Below, piece after piece: positions 8,896-18,117 of a stretch of 64,000 bases of DNA. Where the stretch lies: positions 1 to 64,000 of the forward strand of contig JAFGFE010000035.1 in assembly GCA_016931225.1 (NCBI GenBank), given 5' to 3'. Each line of letters opens with the position of its first letter. The first letter of the stretch is position 1. Source of the stretch: Candidatus Zymogenaceae bacterium. GTDB lineage: Bacteria > Desulfobacterota > Zymogenia > Zymogenales > Zymogenaceae. The translations under genes and the position numbers were made by a program. The notes below the pieces were generated by a model, which did no database searches, had not been told where the DNA came from, and saw nothing but the letters and a program-made list of their open reading frames with translations.

Positions 8896-9477
8896 TTACC
8901 TGCTCGAATTCTCTATTTTTAATTCCAGCAAAAGCTGCTCCGATTTATTTTTGTATGTGCCCGTAAGGCTTGCCGCTCGTCTTAACTTTTCGCCTGCGCC
9001 GTCCACGTCACCGATCTTTATGAGGCTCACTCCCATCCAGTAATACGCGGCCCCGTTATCGGGAGCAATCTCGATGACCTTATCAAACGTTCGGGTTACC
9101 ACATCAAACCACCCGTCGTCTTTGAGTATCAACTCCCTCTGCATCGACGCCACAAGGGCGAATACCTCCTCCCGTGAGTTTTCGGCATAGGCGATCGCCA
9201 GGCTCATATAGCCCTGGGATACATCCGAAAGCCCCATCATCGACCAGTAAATCCCCTTGCCTGCATACGCGGGAGAAAATACGGGGTCTCCCTCCAGCGC
9301 CGCGTCGAACTCACGAAAGGCATCATCCAGAAGACCCATGTCCAAAAACGCCATTCCGTTGGAGACGTGATGCATGGGAGATCCGAAGGGATACGTTTGG
9401 ACCGTCATGGAATGCGCGCATCCCACAATGCACAGGCTCACAAAGAGACCGACCGCAACTCTGAAAGACGACATCAT
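8896..9477 (-). CDS. TPR-repeat lipoprotein, unknown role
   Basis: The 193-residue protein has a lipoprotein signal (hydrophobic stretch followed by lipobox IVGC at about residues 17-20), so it should be anchored in a membrane facing the periplasm. The rest is helical and reads as tetratricopeptide repeats, for example GMAFLDMGLLDDAFREFDAAL and the later GAAYYWMGVSLIKIGDVDGA. TPR lipoproteins usually serve as scaffolds for envelope complexes; the partner cannot be seen. Its start directly follows the hfq stop codon, suggesting co-transcription. Confidence 0.75.
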   Translation of the reverse strand: MMSSFRVAVGLFVSLCIVGCAHSMTVQTYPFGSPMHHVSNGMAFLDMGLLDDAFREFDAALEGDPVFSPAYAGKGIYWSMMGLSDVSQGYMSLAIAYAENSREEVFALVASMQRELILKDDGWFDVVTRTFDKVIEIAPDNGAAYYWMGVSLIKIGDVDGAGEKLRRAASLTGTYKNKSEQLLLELKIENSSR

Positions 9478-9675
9478 CTATTTCTGATGTATTGTGGTAA
9501 TGGCATGTTTATAAATGAGATATTCTTTATCCGATTCAAGCATGATACAAAAATTATCAAAACTCTTGACCGTTCCCTCAAGCTGCGTGTTCCCCGTAAG
9601 ATTGATAATCACCGGGATCTTCTCCTTGCGCATCTGGTTGAGAAACTGATCCTGGATATTAATGCTGTTTTTCAT
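9478..9675 (-). CDS. hfq: RNA chaperone Hfq
   Basis: The 65-residue Sm-like protein matches Hfq: the Sm1 region with [15 protein letters not shown] and [20 protein letters not shown], and the Sm2 YKHAITTI motif corresponding to the family's YKHAIST. Hfq forms a hexamer that promotes base pairing between small RNAs and mRNAs. It has almost no C-terminal tail, unlike the enterobacterial form. As in many proteobacteria it lies downstream of miaA. Confidence 0.96.
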   Translation of the reverse strand: MKNSINIQDQFLNQMRKEKIPVIINLTGNTQLEGTVKSFDNFCIMLESDKEYLIYKHAITTIHQK

Positions 9676-9822
9676 TCATCCACACCATCATCTTTTCGAT
9701 CGAATTAAAAAATATATATAACTAATTGTATGATACCCGCTCCGCCTAATATTTTCAAGTACTTTCTGTCCCGCTCAATCTTATATCCGATTGCCATACT
9801 CCACCCTGAGTACGAAACCCGA

Positions 9823-10779
9823 TTACACGTCTTCTCCGTTCGTCCCTCGTATGAACCGTACAACGTCGCCCGCCATGTCCTCGGTGGGATAAGGGTATGT
9901 AAACCATTTGACATCCGGTACTTTACGAAACCAGGTCATCTGGCGCTTGGCGAGCCTCCGGGTATTTCGCTTGATGAGGGAGATGGTTTTGTCCAGGTCC
10001 GTCTCTCTCTTTAGATACCCGCATATCTCTCTGTACCCGATCGCCCCCAGGGCATGAGCCTCATGCATACATCCCATATCAAGAAGCGCCTGTACCTCAC
10101 GGTCGATCCCTGCGCGTATCATCTCATCCACACGCTCGTTTATGCGCCGATAGAGCAGCTCCCGCTCCATGGACAGGCCGAGATAGAGCACATCGTATCG
10201 ACGATTGGAGAATCCGTGCCGTTTTCTGATCAATCCCGCGGGAAGGCCCGTGGCGTGATAGATTTCAAGCGCCCGGACGATCCGCACCCCATCCCGCGGT
10301 TTTATCTTCCGTGCGGAATCCGGATCTACGGACGCCAGCTCGTCGTGGAGTTTTTTTGCCCCTTCGGCCTTCAGTCTGTTCCTGAGGGAGTCCCTCAGCT
10401 CCCGGTCCGCTTCCGGCGCGGGCACCAGGCCGTATATCAACGCCTTCAGATACAGACCGGTGCCGCCGGCGACGATCGCAACGCGACCTCTCTCGACGAT
10501 GCCGGTGATGGCTTTCTGTGCCTCTCGGGCGTAGCGCATGGCGTCATAGCGCTCGGTTGGATCCGCGACATCGATGAGGTGATGCTGAATACCGTCCTTT
10601 TCCGCTTCCGTCGGCTTGGCCGACCCGATATCGAGACCTCGATATACCGCCACCGAGTCGGCGTAGACGATCTCTCCGTTTACCCTCTGTGCAATTTCCA
10701 CCGCAACTTTCGACTTCCCGGAGGCGGTGGGGCCGACGACGGCGACGATCTTTTCTGGTTGTTGAAGCCCCTGGATCAT
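9823..10779 (-). CDS. miaA: tRNA dimethylallyltransferase MiaA
   Basis: The 318-residue protein has the P-loop GPTASGKSK (residues ~16-24) and the DSVAVYRGLDIGSAKP region, where the usual DSMQVYRGLDIGTAKP is slightly altered, followed by PRDGVRIVRALEIYHATG. It transfers a dimethylallyl group to A37 of tRNAs that read codons starting with U. The start overlaps the mutL stop (ATGA), and hfq follows 147 nt downstream, so mutL-miaA-hfq form a unit. Confidence 0.95.
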   Translation of the reverse strand: MIQGLQQPEKIVAVVGPTASGKSKVAVEIAQRVNGEIVYADSVAVYRGLDIGSAKPTEAEKDGIQHHLIDVADPTERYDAMRYAREAQKAITGIVERGRVAIVAGGTGLYLKALIYGLVPAPEADRELRDSLRNRLKAEGAKKLHDELASVDPDSARKIKPRDGVRIVRALEIYHATGLPAGLIRKRHGFSNRRYDVLYLGLSMERELLYRRINERVDEMIRAGIDREVQALLDMGCMHEAHALGAIGYREICGYLKRETDLDKTISLIKRNTRRLAKRQMTWFRKVPDVKWFTYPYPTEDMAGDVVRFIRGTNGEDV

Positions 10780-12650
10780 GGAATTCTCTTAAATCGCTCC
10801 AAGAGCTCCCTTTCCGTCAGCATGATCGAGGTGGGCCTGCCGTGGGGGCAGCGGGAGCCCGTGGGGAGTGCGGTGAGATCCGTAATCAACGCTTCGATCT
10901 CGCCGGTGGTCAGTTTTTTCCCCGCCCGTATCGCACCGTGACACGCCATCAGCGCGGTCAGCCGATCGTATACCCGCTCCATATCGTCGCCTGCGCCCCT
11001 TCCCTCCTTCAGCTCCGCGATCATCTCCTGTAGCACGGACGATACATCCGATTCGCTTAAGTCCGCGGGAACGGACTCGATGACCACCGCGTCGCAGCCG
11101 AAGTCCGATATCGTCATGCCGAGCCTTCCGATCTCACCCTGATGATCGATCAGAATCGCCTTTTGGGCGCGGGACAATTCCAGCGTTACGGGGAAGAGAA
11201 GAGTCTGTTTGGGCACATCTCCCGTACGGCGCCCCTGACGCAGCCGTTCATAGACGATCCGCTCATGGGCCGCGTGTTGATCGAGAATGACGATGCCGTC
11301 CTTCACGGCAAGGACGATATATGTCTCCAGGACCTGGCCCAGAATCACGTAGTCCCCCGCGATTTCCGTAACTACGTCGTCCATCGCCACGGCGGGGGTC
11401 TGTGCCTCGTCATCCAATCCGGGGTGTGTTCCCTCGTCCATCGGCCACGCCCTCTGAGCCGCTCCCCGAAGACCGGATATATTTCCCCCGGCGCGAAAGA
11501 GCTCCCCCGCCGCACCCCCCGGGCCACCTGTCCGATACGTCCCGCCCTCTTCACCCACCCCGGGCTTCCTTTCAAGGGTAACGAGCGGCGTATCGCTCTT
11601 ATGATAGTCCCCCATCGATGAAACGGGAGTTACTTGAAACGACCCCCGCAGGGCCTCACCCACCGCCCTCGATACGACGCCGTGTACGATATTCGGCTTA
11701 CTGAACTTCACCGCCTGCTTGGCGGGGTGAATGTTCACATCCACCTCCTCGGGTGAAATCTGAATGAAGAGGATCATCTGCGGATAGCGCCCCGCGCCCA
11801 GCATGCCGTGGTAGGCCCGCATGATCGCGTTATTGACCATCTGATCCGTGACGAAGCGATCATTGACAAACAGAAACATCCCCGTCCGGGTTGAGCGGGT
11901 GTCCTCCGGGGCGCCTGCCAGGCCGATAATGCGAACGCCGTCTGCCTCGAACGACACATCGGACATCCGTCCCGCCGGACCCTTCCCCACAATGTGCCCC
12001 GCTCGATCCCTCAGAGAGCCTGTGTGGGCGTTGAGGACTTCTTTTCCGTCTGCCACGAGGCGAAAGCGCACATCGGGGCGGGACAGGGCCATGCAATGCA
12101 CCACATCCAGGATATGATAGTGTTCGGTTCGATCGGTCTTGAGAAATTTGCGGCGTGCGGGCACCGCAAGAAAGAGATCATGTACCCGGATGCTCGTCCC
12201 AACGTCCCTGCCGGCATCCCGGACATACTCCACGGTGCCCCCGTTGATGGCTATCTCTGTCCCTGTTTCATCGCTGGACGATTTGGTGATCAGGACACAC
12301 CGGGACACCGACGCGATACTGGGCAACGCCTCGCCCCTAAATCCGAGGGTATGAATCTTCGACAGGTCCTTTTCGCTTGCAATCTTGCTCGTGGCGTGAC
12401 GCTCCATCGCAAGGAGCGCATTCTCACGGTCCATGCCGTGTCCATCGTCGGAGACGGCGATGAGTTGCTTTCCCCCCTGTTTTGTCTCGATATCGATCCG
12501 TCCCGCCCCGGCGTCCAGAGCATTCTCCACAAGCTCTTTGACGACGGACGCGGGGCGTTCAACGATCTCCCCCGCCGCAATGCGGTTGATCAATCGTTCT
12601 TCGAGGATTCGTATTGTTGGTGTCGCGCCGCCGGGAGTCACATCAGACAT
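10776..12650 (-). CDS. mutL: DNA mismatch repair protein MutL
   Basis: Started at ATG 12650 (SD GGAG seven nt upstream), the protein has 624 residues. The N-terminal GHKL ATPase carries IAAGEIVERP, ELVENALDAGA, SDDGHGM and LGFRGEALPSI. The C-terminal domain has the endonuclease-type motif DQHAAHERIVYE and the CPHGRPT metal-site motif, so this MutL probably nicks DNA itself, as in bacteria without MutH. A frame seven codons longer would overlap the upstream permease. miaA follows with a 4-nt overlap. Confidence 0.95.
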   Translation of the reverse strand: MSDVTPGGATPTIRILEERLINRIAAGEIVERPASVVKELVENALDAGAGRIDIETKQGGKQLIAVSDDGHGMDRENALLAMERHATSKIASEKDLSKIHTLGFRGEALPSIASVSRCVLITKSSSDETGTEIAINGGTVEYVRDAGRDVGTSIRVHDLFLAVPARRKFLKTDRTEHYHILDVVHCMALSRPDVRFRLVADGKEVLNAHTGSLRDRAGHIVGKGPAGRMSDVSFEADGVRIIGLAGAPEDTRSTRTGMFLFVNDRFVTDQMVNNAIMRAYHGMLGAGRYPQMILFIQISPEEVDVNIHPAKQAVKFSKPNIVHGVVSRAVGEALRGSFQVTPVSSMGDYHKSDTPLVTLERKPGVGEEGGTYRTGGPGGAAGELFRAGGNISGLRGAAQRAWPMDEGTHPGLDDEAQTPAVAMDDVVTEIAGDYVILGQVLETYIVLAVKDGIVILDQHAAHERIVYERLRQGRRTGDVPKQTLLFPVTLELSRAQKAILIDHQGEIGRLGMTISDFGCDAVVIESVPADLSESDVSSVLQEMIAELKEGRGAGDDMERVYDRLTALMACHGAIRAGKKLTTGEIEALITDLTALPTGSRCPHGRPTSIMLTERELLERFKRIP

Positions 12651-12651
12651 G

Positions 12652-14346
12652 TCAGTACTCCAGCCGTTCAAGGTTCCTGAAACCCAGGCGCATCGGCAGG
12701 ATGAAGACGATACCGTTGAGGATCAGAAGCAGAAGGATGGAAAGAATGAGGATCCTGGGATCAAAGGCGCCCGGATACAGAAGTTCCCTGAAATAATTGG
12801 AGACCGGCCATGCCTGGATGGCGATGGTCAGACCGATATATCCGAGGCTGACGACCATGTAGAAGATGCCTCCGATGCCCCCGGCGATCTCAGCGGCGTT
12901 TTCATAATTGAATCGAGGGAAGATCGCCCCCATGCCGACGCCCAGGGCCGTCAGAGATACACTCATGACCAGTATGGTCAATGACGACAGCAGCATGAAA
13001 AACGCATCGGCCCGGAGCATGAGGTTCGAGGAGATGATCAAAAGCTCCCCCATGCACACCAGCGGGAATACGGAGATGAAAAATTTGCTCCAGAGAAACC
13101 GCCTCATCGACAAGGGCGAGGAAAAAATAATCCAGGAGGAGAAACCCTCGAGACTGGTTGTGGGAAACACAAATCGAACCGCCAGGGCGGAAATGACGAA
13201 TCCCGCCAGGCCGAGATTCAAAAACGACGTGAGGTTTTCGGTAAAGCTGTCCTGTATCGGCAGACTCCGAATACTGAAGAGATAGATGACGATGAGGGAG
13301 ACGAGCAAAAAGACCTGCGACCACTGGGTGGGATCCCGGAAGAACGTCTTTATATCCTTGATCATGATCGCCCGCTGGGTATGATGGAGGCCCTTGAATG
13401 AGTCATCCAGCATCGACAGACGGATAACCTTGCGGGTCCCTCCCCGGGTGCTGCTCTCGAAGGCCTGGGAAAAACCTGAAAAGTAGATGTGCCGGGCGAT
13501 GAACACGACAAGAATAAACGCAATCAGCGCTCCCGCACACAAGAGGACGACGTTCGAGGCGATGACACCCTCCTCTATGCCCAAAAATCCGTTGACCACG
13601 TGGGTCATCCAGGTGGACGGGAGAAAGGGATTGTCAGGCACCGCGAGACTGTTGAGCGTCGTGATGAATTCCGCCTGTTCCAGATCGGTGATGTCGGTGT
13701 AGAGCGTCTCCGGCTTGAGATAGCGGAAAAATAATACTAGAACGCCTGCGAAGATCATCCCCAGGAAGGTGAACACCTGGTGTGTTCGTTGTGCGGGAAA
13801 AAACCGCATCAGGAGCATCGTTACGAGGATGCCGAGACCCGCCGGGATAATCAGAAAGGGGATCATGAGCCCTGTGATCGACAGGTAATAGGGGGCGCCT
13901 AATTCGTACACTTTCCCCAGGGCGTAAAAGATGGGCAATCCGAAGATCAATACCATATAGGAGCTGTTGACCGCCGTCTGAACATATTTCCCGACGAACA
14001 CCCTGGTGTGAGACAGGGGTGACGACAACAGGAGGTTCAAATCCCTGGAGAGATACAACGTCGAGAGCGAGGCGATGATATTGGAGAAAATCAACACCGA
14101 GAACAGCGCCAGGGTGATCATACCGATGAGCTGGCTCAACAGGATGTTTCCCACGAGGTAAATATCAAGCTCCGGCGCCTGGAGCCGCTCGAAGACACGA
14201 TAGAAAAAATAATAATCAAATATAAGAAAGAGCACCCCGACAATCCCGAAAAACGAGATCCTGAAAAGCCGTTCCCTATTCAGGCGGACCAGGTCGTTTT
14301 TTGCCGAGCACAGACGCACCCACAACAAAAGCCACATGCCCTTCAT
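12652..14346 (-). CDS. ABC-2 type exporter, membrane subunit
   Basis: The 564-residue protein is dominated by membrane segments, roughly a dozen in two groups separated by a soluble stretch with FKGLHHTQRAIMIKDIKTFFRDPTQW (written in parts: residues ~315-345). That region resembles the cytoplasmic link of large ABC-2 permeases. It should be the transport channel of the ATPase encoded immediately upstream (4-nt overlap). The substrate is unknown. The MutL start lies one base after its stop codon. Confidence 0.8.
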   Translation of the reverse strand: MKGMWLLLWVRLCSAKNDLVRLNRERLFRISFFGIVGVLFLIFDYYFFYRVFERLQAPELDIYLVGNILLSQLIGMITLALFSVLIFSNIIASLSTLYLSRDLNLLLSSPLSHTRVFVGKYVQTAVNSSYMVLIFGLPIFYALGKVYELGAPYYLSITGLMIPFLIIPAGLGILVTMLLMRFFPAQRTHQVFTFLGMIFAGVLVLFFRYLKPETLYTDITDLEQAEFITTLNSLAVPDNPFLPSTWMTHVVNGFLGIEEGVIASNVVLLCAGALIAFILVVFIARHIYFSGFSQAFESSTRGGTRKVIRLSMLDDSFKGLHHTQRAIMIKDIKTFFRDPTQWSQVFLLVSLIVIYLFSIRSLPIQDSFTENLTSFLNLGLAGFVISALAVRFVFPTTSLEGFSSWIIFSSPLSMRRFLWSKFFISVFPLVCMGELLIISSNLMLRADAFFMLLSSLTILVMSVSLTALGVGMGAIFPRFNYENAAEIAGGIGGIFYMVVSLGYIGLTIAIQAWPVSNYFRELLYPGAFDPRILILSILLLLILNGIVFILPMRLGFRNLERLEY

Positions 14347-15086
14347 GCCGCCCCCTCCCGGCGCTCCTCGTCGGTGAGGGTGAAGAAGATCTCCTCCAAC
14401 TCCCGGTGCCGTGCGTGTGCGGTCTTCATCAGCTCGTCAATGGTGCCGATCGCCACCAACCCACCCCGGTTAATGATGCCGATGCGCCGACACATCTGCT
14501 GGGCGTGTTCCAGGGTATGGGTGGACATGAATATGGTCACCCCGTTTCTGGCGAGGTCCATATATATCTCTTTCACCAGCTTGATGCTCTTGGGATCAAG
14601 GCCAACCATCGGCTCATCGACGATGATGACTCGGGGATCATGAATGAGGGCGGACGACATCACCATCTTTTGCTTCATCCCATGGGAATACCCCTCTATC
14701 AGTTCGTCGATCCATTCATCCATGGAAAAGATATCTTTCAATTCGTCGGTCTTGAAGTCGATTATCGATCGCTCCATATTGTAGAGTTCTCCGACGAACC
14801 GGAGAAACTCCCTGCCGGTCAGCTTGTCATAGAGAAAAGGCTTGTCCGGGATATACGCGGTCACCTTTTTCGCCTCCACCATATCCCGGCTGATGTCGAA
14901 TCCGTTTATCTGGACGGTGCCCGAGGTGGCCTTGAGCAGCCCCGCCATAATCTTGATGGTAGTGGTTTTGCCGGCGCCGTTGGGTCCGAGAAAACCGAAA
15001 AACTCTCCGTCCTCAACCATCAGACTCAGGTTGTTGACGGCGCGAATCTTGCCGTAATCCTTGATTAATCCTTCAATTCTGATCAT
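14343..15086 (-). CDS. ABC-2 type exporter, ATP-binding subunit
   Basis: Started at the ATG at 15086 (MIRIEGL), the protein has 247 residues. It shows Walker A GPNGAGKTTT (~34-43), a signature in the ABC-2 style YSHGMKQK, Walker B VIIVDEP, the D-loop GLDP and the H-loop STHTLEHA. It should power the permease encoded next. Eleven extra codons upstream are possible but do not look like an ABC N-terminus. The ribosome-binding site is weak. Confidence 0.87.
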   Translation of the reverse strand: MIRIEGLIKDYGKIRAVNNLSLMVEDGEFFGFLGPNGAGKTTTIKIMAGLLKATSGTVQINGFDISRDMVEAKKVTAYIPDKPFLYDKLTGREFLRFVGELYNMERSIIDFKTDELKDIFSMDEWIDELIEGYSHGMKQKMVMSSALIHDPRVIIVDEPMVGLDPKSIKLVKEIYMDLARNGVTIFMSTHTLEHAQQMCRRIGIINRGGLVAIGTIDELMKTAHARHRELEEIFFTLTDEERREGAA

Positions 15087-15131
15087 AACACTGTTCCGTC
15101 GTCCTGCATCAACACACATATGTAACCGGCA

Positions 15132-15908
15132 TCACCCGGTACCGCCGCCGATTCCTTCGATTCTCTCCTGTAACTGTCGATATATTTCTTCTCCGATCGA
15201 AAGACCCAAATCGATGAACTCCGGCCCATAGGCCTTCCCTGTGTCGGTCCTGAATGTATCCTTTATCCGGATAATCCCGTCAAGGCTTTTATGATACCGC
15301 TTGAGCATGGCGCTTACCGGTATACCGGCGTATTCGAGCATGTCCCACAGGGTCCGTGTAAAATTATCCGGCCCCCAGCGAAATTTGTCCGCGTCGTATA
15401 AAGCGTCGGACAGGAGCCGTCCCGCTTCATCCTCCACCGAAACCTGTTCCTGAAACGCCTCATGGTTCCGAATGGCGGTGACGATTCTCTCCTGCCAGAA
15501 ACCCGCAAGGTCACACCGAGCGAGTATCTTCTGTGCCGCCCGGGCGCCCGCCAGGGCATGGTGCTCCTGTTTTCTCTTGATGTCATGCAGCAGTCCCGCC
15601 GCATGGGCGGATACAATGAGCATTTCGTCCTCGGCGGTCAACGCATCAATACTTTTGAATCCGCGCTCCACGGCGATAATGGCGGCGGTGTCCACAGCCA
15701 CCATCTCCGAATGATAGGAGCCGTGCCCGAAATCATCCTCTTGATCGCATATCAAGGAATAAAATGACTCGACCAGGGAATTGCTATTGAAAATATTCCG
15801 GGAAAGCGTCGCCTGGCTCTCGCATTCAGAGTAAAAACGGGGACGGTTGTATTCATCCGCGATGGTGCATGCAATACTCCGGGCCTCGGCGATGGTAAGA
15901 GCCGTCAT
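15132..15908 (-). CDS. HD-domain hydrolase, substrate unknown
   Basis: From the ATG at 15908 the product has 258 residues. The HD fold is shown by HGSYHSEMV (first His), HAAGLLHDIKR (HD pair), a later AIRNHEAF and the DADKFRWG motif, as in metal-dependent phosphohydrolases of the YfbR/RelA-like HD group. The substrate is not evident. A TTG start 12 codons upstream is less likely. It stands at the head of the ABC transporter-mutL run, 45 nt before the ATPase. Confidence 0.72.
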   Translation of the reverse strand: MTALTIAEARSIACTIADEYNRPRFYSECESQATLSRNIFNSNSLVESFYSLICDQEDDFGHGSYHSEMVAVDTAAIIAVERGFKSIDALTAEDEMLIVSAHAAGLLHDIKRKQEHHALAGARAAQKILARCDLAGFWQERIVTAIRNHEAFQEQVSVEDEAGRLLSDALYDADKFRWGPDNFTRTLWDMLEYAGIPVSAMLKRYHKSLDGIIRIKDTFRTDTGKAYGPEFIDLGLSIGEEIYRQLQERIEGIGGGTG

Positions 15909-16255
15909 TGTTATATGATACAGGAATAGCGCGGAATGTGTCAATTACTAAACGAGTTATCGAGTTATCATTGACGTTACTAAAATTTTGTGATATATCA
16001 CTACGTAAGTGTGGAGCATGGTCGATCGGGCGGGCTTTCATTGAGAGATACACCGCCGAATATCCGTTCACTGTATGATTGGACATGCGCCTGCTTGTAT
16101 AATTTATCATACGCTTGTATTCGGGACAACCGCCCCCATATAAATGTATATGTATATACGAGATAAGCTGTTTGTTTATCTTCACCATTCGCCGTACGGC
16201 GTGGGGAATCGAACAGTTATCATTCGGTATGCTTTTTATATCATGGAGACGCACT
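15909..16255. promoter_or_regulatory. Divergent intergenic region with candidate promoter and tandem 8-mer
   Basis: A plus-strand sigma-70-like promoter TTGACG (15971-15976), 17 nt, TATATC (15994-15999) points to the small lipoprotein gene. Two abutting copies of CGAGTTAT (15953-15968) sit two nt before the -35, where an activator could bind. The ~250-nt leader that would follow shows no recognised riboswitch. Confidence 0.4.
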
Positions 16256-16444
16256 ATGTATACTATGTGTAAACGATTCGTTATGACCGCCGCCCTTATC
16301 GGAATCCTTATGCTTCTTTTGGGGTGCGCGAACATTGGAGTCGGATATCATTACAGTGTCGGCGCGAACAGCAACACCGGAGCGTCGATGACTCCCGATA
16401 CCCCTGGAAGCAACACCGGAATGGGTTTCGGGATCGGATTCTGA
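16256..16444 (+). CDS. Small glycine/serine-rich lipoprotein
   Basis: A GGAG site precedes the ATG at 16256. The 62-residue product has a basic start, a hydrophobic core and the lipobox LLLGC at about residues 20-24, giving a mature peptide of ~39 residues rich in Gly, Ser, Asn and Thr that ends NTGMGFGIGF. It should be lipid-anchored in the envelope. I do not recognise the family. It is the only plus-strand gene in the first 40 kb apart from the cargo at the left edge. Confidence 0.6.
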   Translation: MYTMCKRFVMTAALIGILMLLLGCANIGVGYHYSVGANSNTGASMTPDTPGSNTGMGFGIGF

Positions 16445-16549
16445 GATCCAGGCCCACCGATCCGAATCGATGCAGTGCAGGGACTCATCCCGCATCGTTA
16501 TAACGGTACGGGCAAGGAGTTATTGTTTGCATGCGCACCGGTATTGTTC

Positions 16550-17311
16550 TCACCTTTCAGTCACCGCTGTCAGGCGGATATCTCCTTGCATCCCAATCAC
16601 CCCACAGGCGACGACAAACGCCCCCACAACATCAGGTATCCGGCAGATATCCGCTATCTGTGCCTCTATGTCTTCCGGCCTTTTAATACGATTACCCAGG
16701 GCCGTGGCCGCAGCGTCGGACAGGGAGCCGCGTGAAGCCACCACCGCCGCCAGGTCGCATCCCCCAAGGCTCAGGGAATGTCCGAATGTGCCGGAGGATG
16801 ATGATATTCCGATCCCATCCGGAGACGGGGGGATTTCCATCCCCACACACCCCTCCCCCCCGCCGTCCATCGACCACTCCAGGGACACGACACGGGAGAC
16901 GGGAGAGATGATATAGACATCCCCTCCGTTTTCCACAATCGCCTCGGTCGATTGCTCACCGTCCGGTTGTATCTCCGCGAGGCTCCGGGCGGCGATCTCC
17001 GCCAGGGTCCCCGCCACCGCCGCCATCGGTCCCACGGCACACAACCGCGCGTCGCGTATCATCCCACGAACCAACGAAGGCGCGAGGGGGTCGTCGGGAA
17101 GGGGCGAAAGAGTCTCGAAAAACTGCGGATTATCCTCAATATATTTCTCGAGGGAATATCGGGCGGAAAGAATCGCATCAACAACAAGCTTTTTGTGCGG
17201 CATGTTCGTGCGGATAAAGAGATTCGTCTCCTTGACCGTCACGGTAAAGGAGACAAGCCCCTCAGCGGGGATGCCGAAGCGATAGGTCCTGTTGTCGAAT
17301 AGTCCGGTCAC
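16550..17311 (-). CDS. UPF0280 family protein (ApbE-like fold)
   Basis: The 253-residue protein shows the UPF0280 pattern: LVSFTVTVKETNLFI near the N-terminus, VGPMAAVAGTLAEIAARSL, IVENGGDVYI, SSSSGTFGHSLSLG and DAAATALGNRI. Family members are related to the FAD:protein FMN transferase ApbE, but their own reaction is not established. The start is GTG without a clear ribosome-binding site, so the N-terminus is uncertain. It lies downstream of cysE on the same strand. Confidence 0.8.
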   Translation of the reverse strand: MTGLFDNRTYRFGIPAEGLVSFTVTVKETNLFIRTNMPHKKLVVDAILSARYSLEKYIEDNPQFFETLSPLPDDPLAPSLVRGMIRDARLCAVGPMAAVAGTLAEIAARSLAEIQPDGEQSTEAIVENGGDVYIISPVSRVVSLEWSMDGGGEGCVGMEIPPSPDGIGISSSSGTFGHSLSLGGCDLAAVVASRGSLSDAAATALGNRIKRPEDIEAQIADICRIPDVVGAFVVACGVIGMQGDIRLTAVTER

Positions 17312-17389
17312 CGCAGTATCATCGGCACAAGAAATACCCGCGCCGGGATGAAAACATGTATCCTGCTATGTATCATCGACGGATACATA

Positions 17390-18106
17390 TCACTTCTCTA
17401 TCGAGGCGGATTTCTCCCGGCGGTTTGTCGATCGTGACGACTCCCCGTCCGACGTCCTGTCCTCCATGGCCTCAAGCCGCCGCTCCAGCTCCTTGACCCG
17501 CCGTGTCAGGCACATGATGGCCTGTTCCTCCGGGTCGGGAAGCAGGTGATGCTCGAGGTTGACGTCGCTCTCACCCATTCCCTCATCGGAATAGATGATC
17601 CTCCCCGGTACGCCGACCACCGTGGAGTGGGGGGGGACGTCCTTGACCACTACGGAATTGGCGCCGACCCGGGTGTACGCGCCGATGGTACAGGGACCGA
17701 TGAGCTTCGTCCCCGCACCGATGACCACATGGTTCTCCAGGTCGGGATGGCGCTTCTCCTTCTTCCAGCTCTTTCCTCCCAGGGTAACACCCTGATATAT
17801 GGTCACGTCATCCCCGATTATGGACGTCTCTCCGATGATAACGCCCATGCCGTGGTCGATGAAGAACCGCCTTCCGATGGTCGCCCCGGGATGAATTTCG
17901 ATTCCGGTCAAAAACCGGCCGGTATGGGAGATGAAACGCCCCAACAGGTAGAGCTTCCTAGTCCAAAACCAATGCGCGACGCGATATATCAAGACGGCGT
18001 GCAATCCCGGATAGCACATGAGAATCTCCAGGGTTGAGCGCGCCGCAGGGTCCCGTAGAAACACGACCCGGATATCATCTCGAATGGTTTTGATAAACTG
18101 TATCAT
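17390..18106 (-). CDS. cysE: Serine O-acetyltransferase
   Basis: From the ATG at 18106 the product has 238 residues. An N-terminal helical part ([14 protein letters not shown]) precedes a left-handed beta-helix of hexapeptide repeats with the catalytic [13 protein letters not shown] motif and YQGVTLGG. It makes O-acetylserine from serine and acetyl-CoA for cysteine synthesis. The last ~50 residues form a charged, probably coiled tail. A GTG start five codons upstream would overlap the accA stop by a few bases and cannot be excluded. Confidence 0.92.
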   Translation of the reverse strand: MIQFIKTIRDDIRVVFLRDPAARSTLEILMCYPGLHAVLIYRVAHWFWTRKLYLLGRFISHTGRFLTGIEIHPGATIGRRFFIDHGMGVIIGETSIIGDDVTIYQGVTLGGKSWKKEKRHPDLENHVVIGAGTKLIGPCTIGAYTRVGANSVVVKDVPPHSTVVGVPGRIIYSDEGMGESDVNLEHHLLPDPEEQAIMCLTRRVKELERRLEAMEDRTSDGESSRSTNRREKSASIEK

Positions 18107-18117
18107 AAGGTGTCGTT

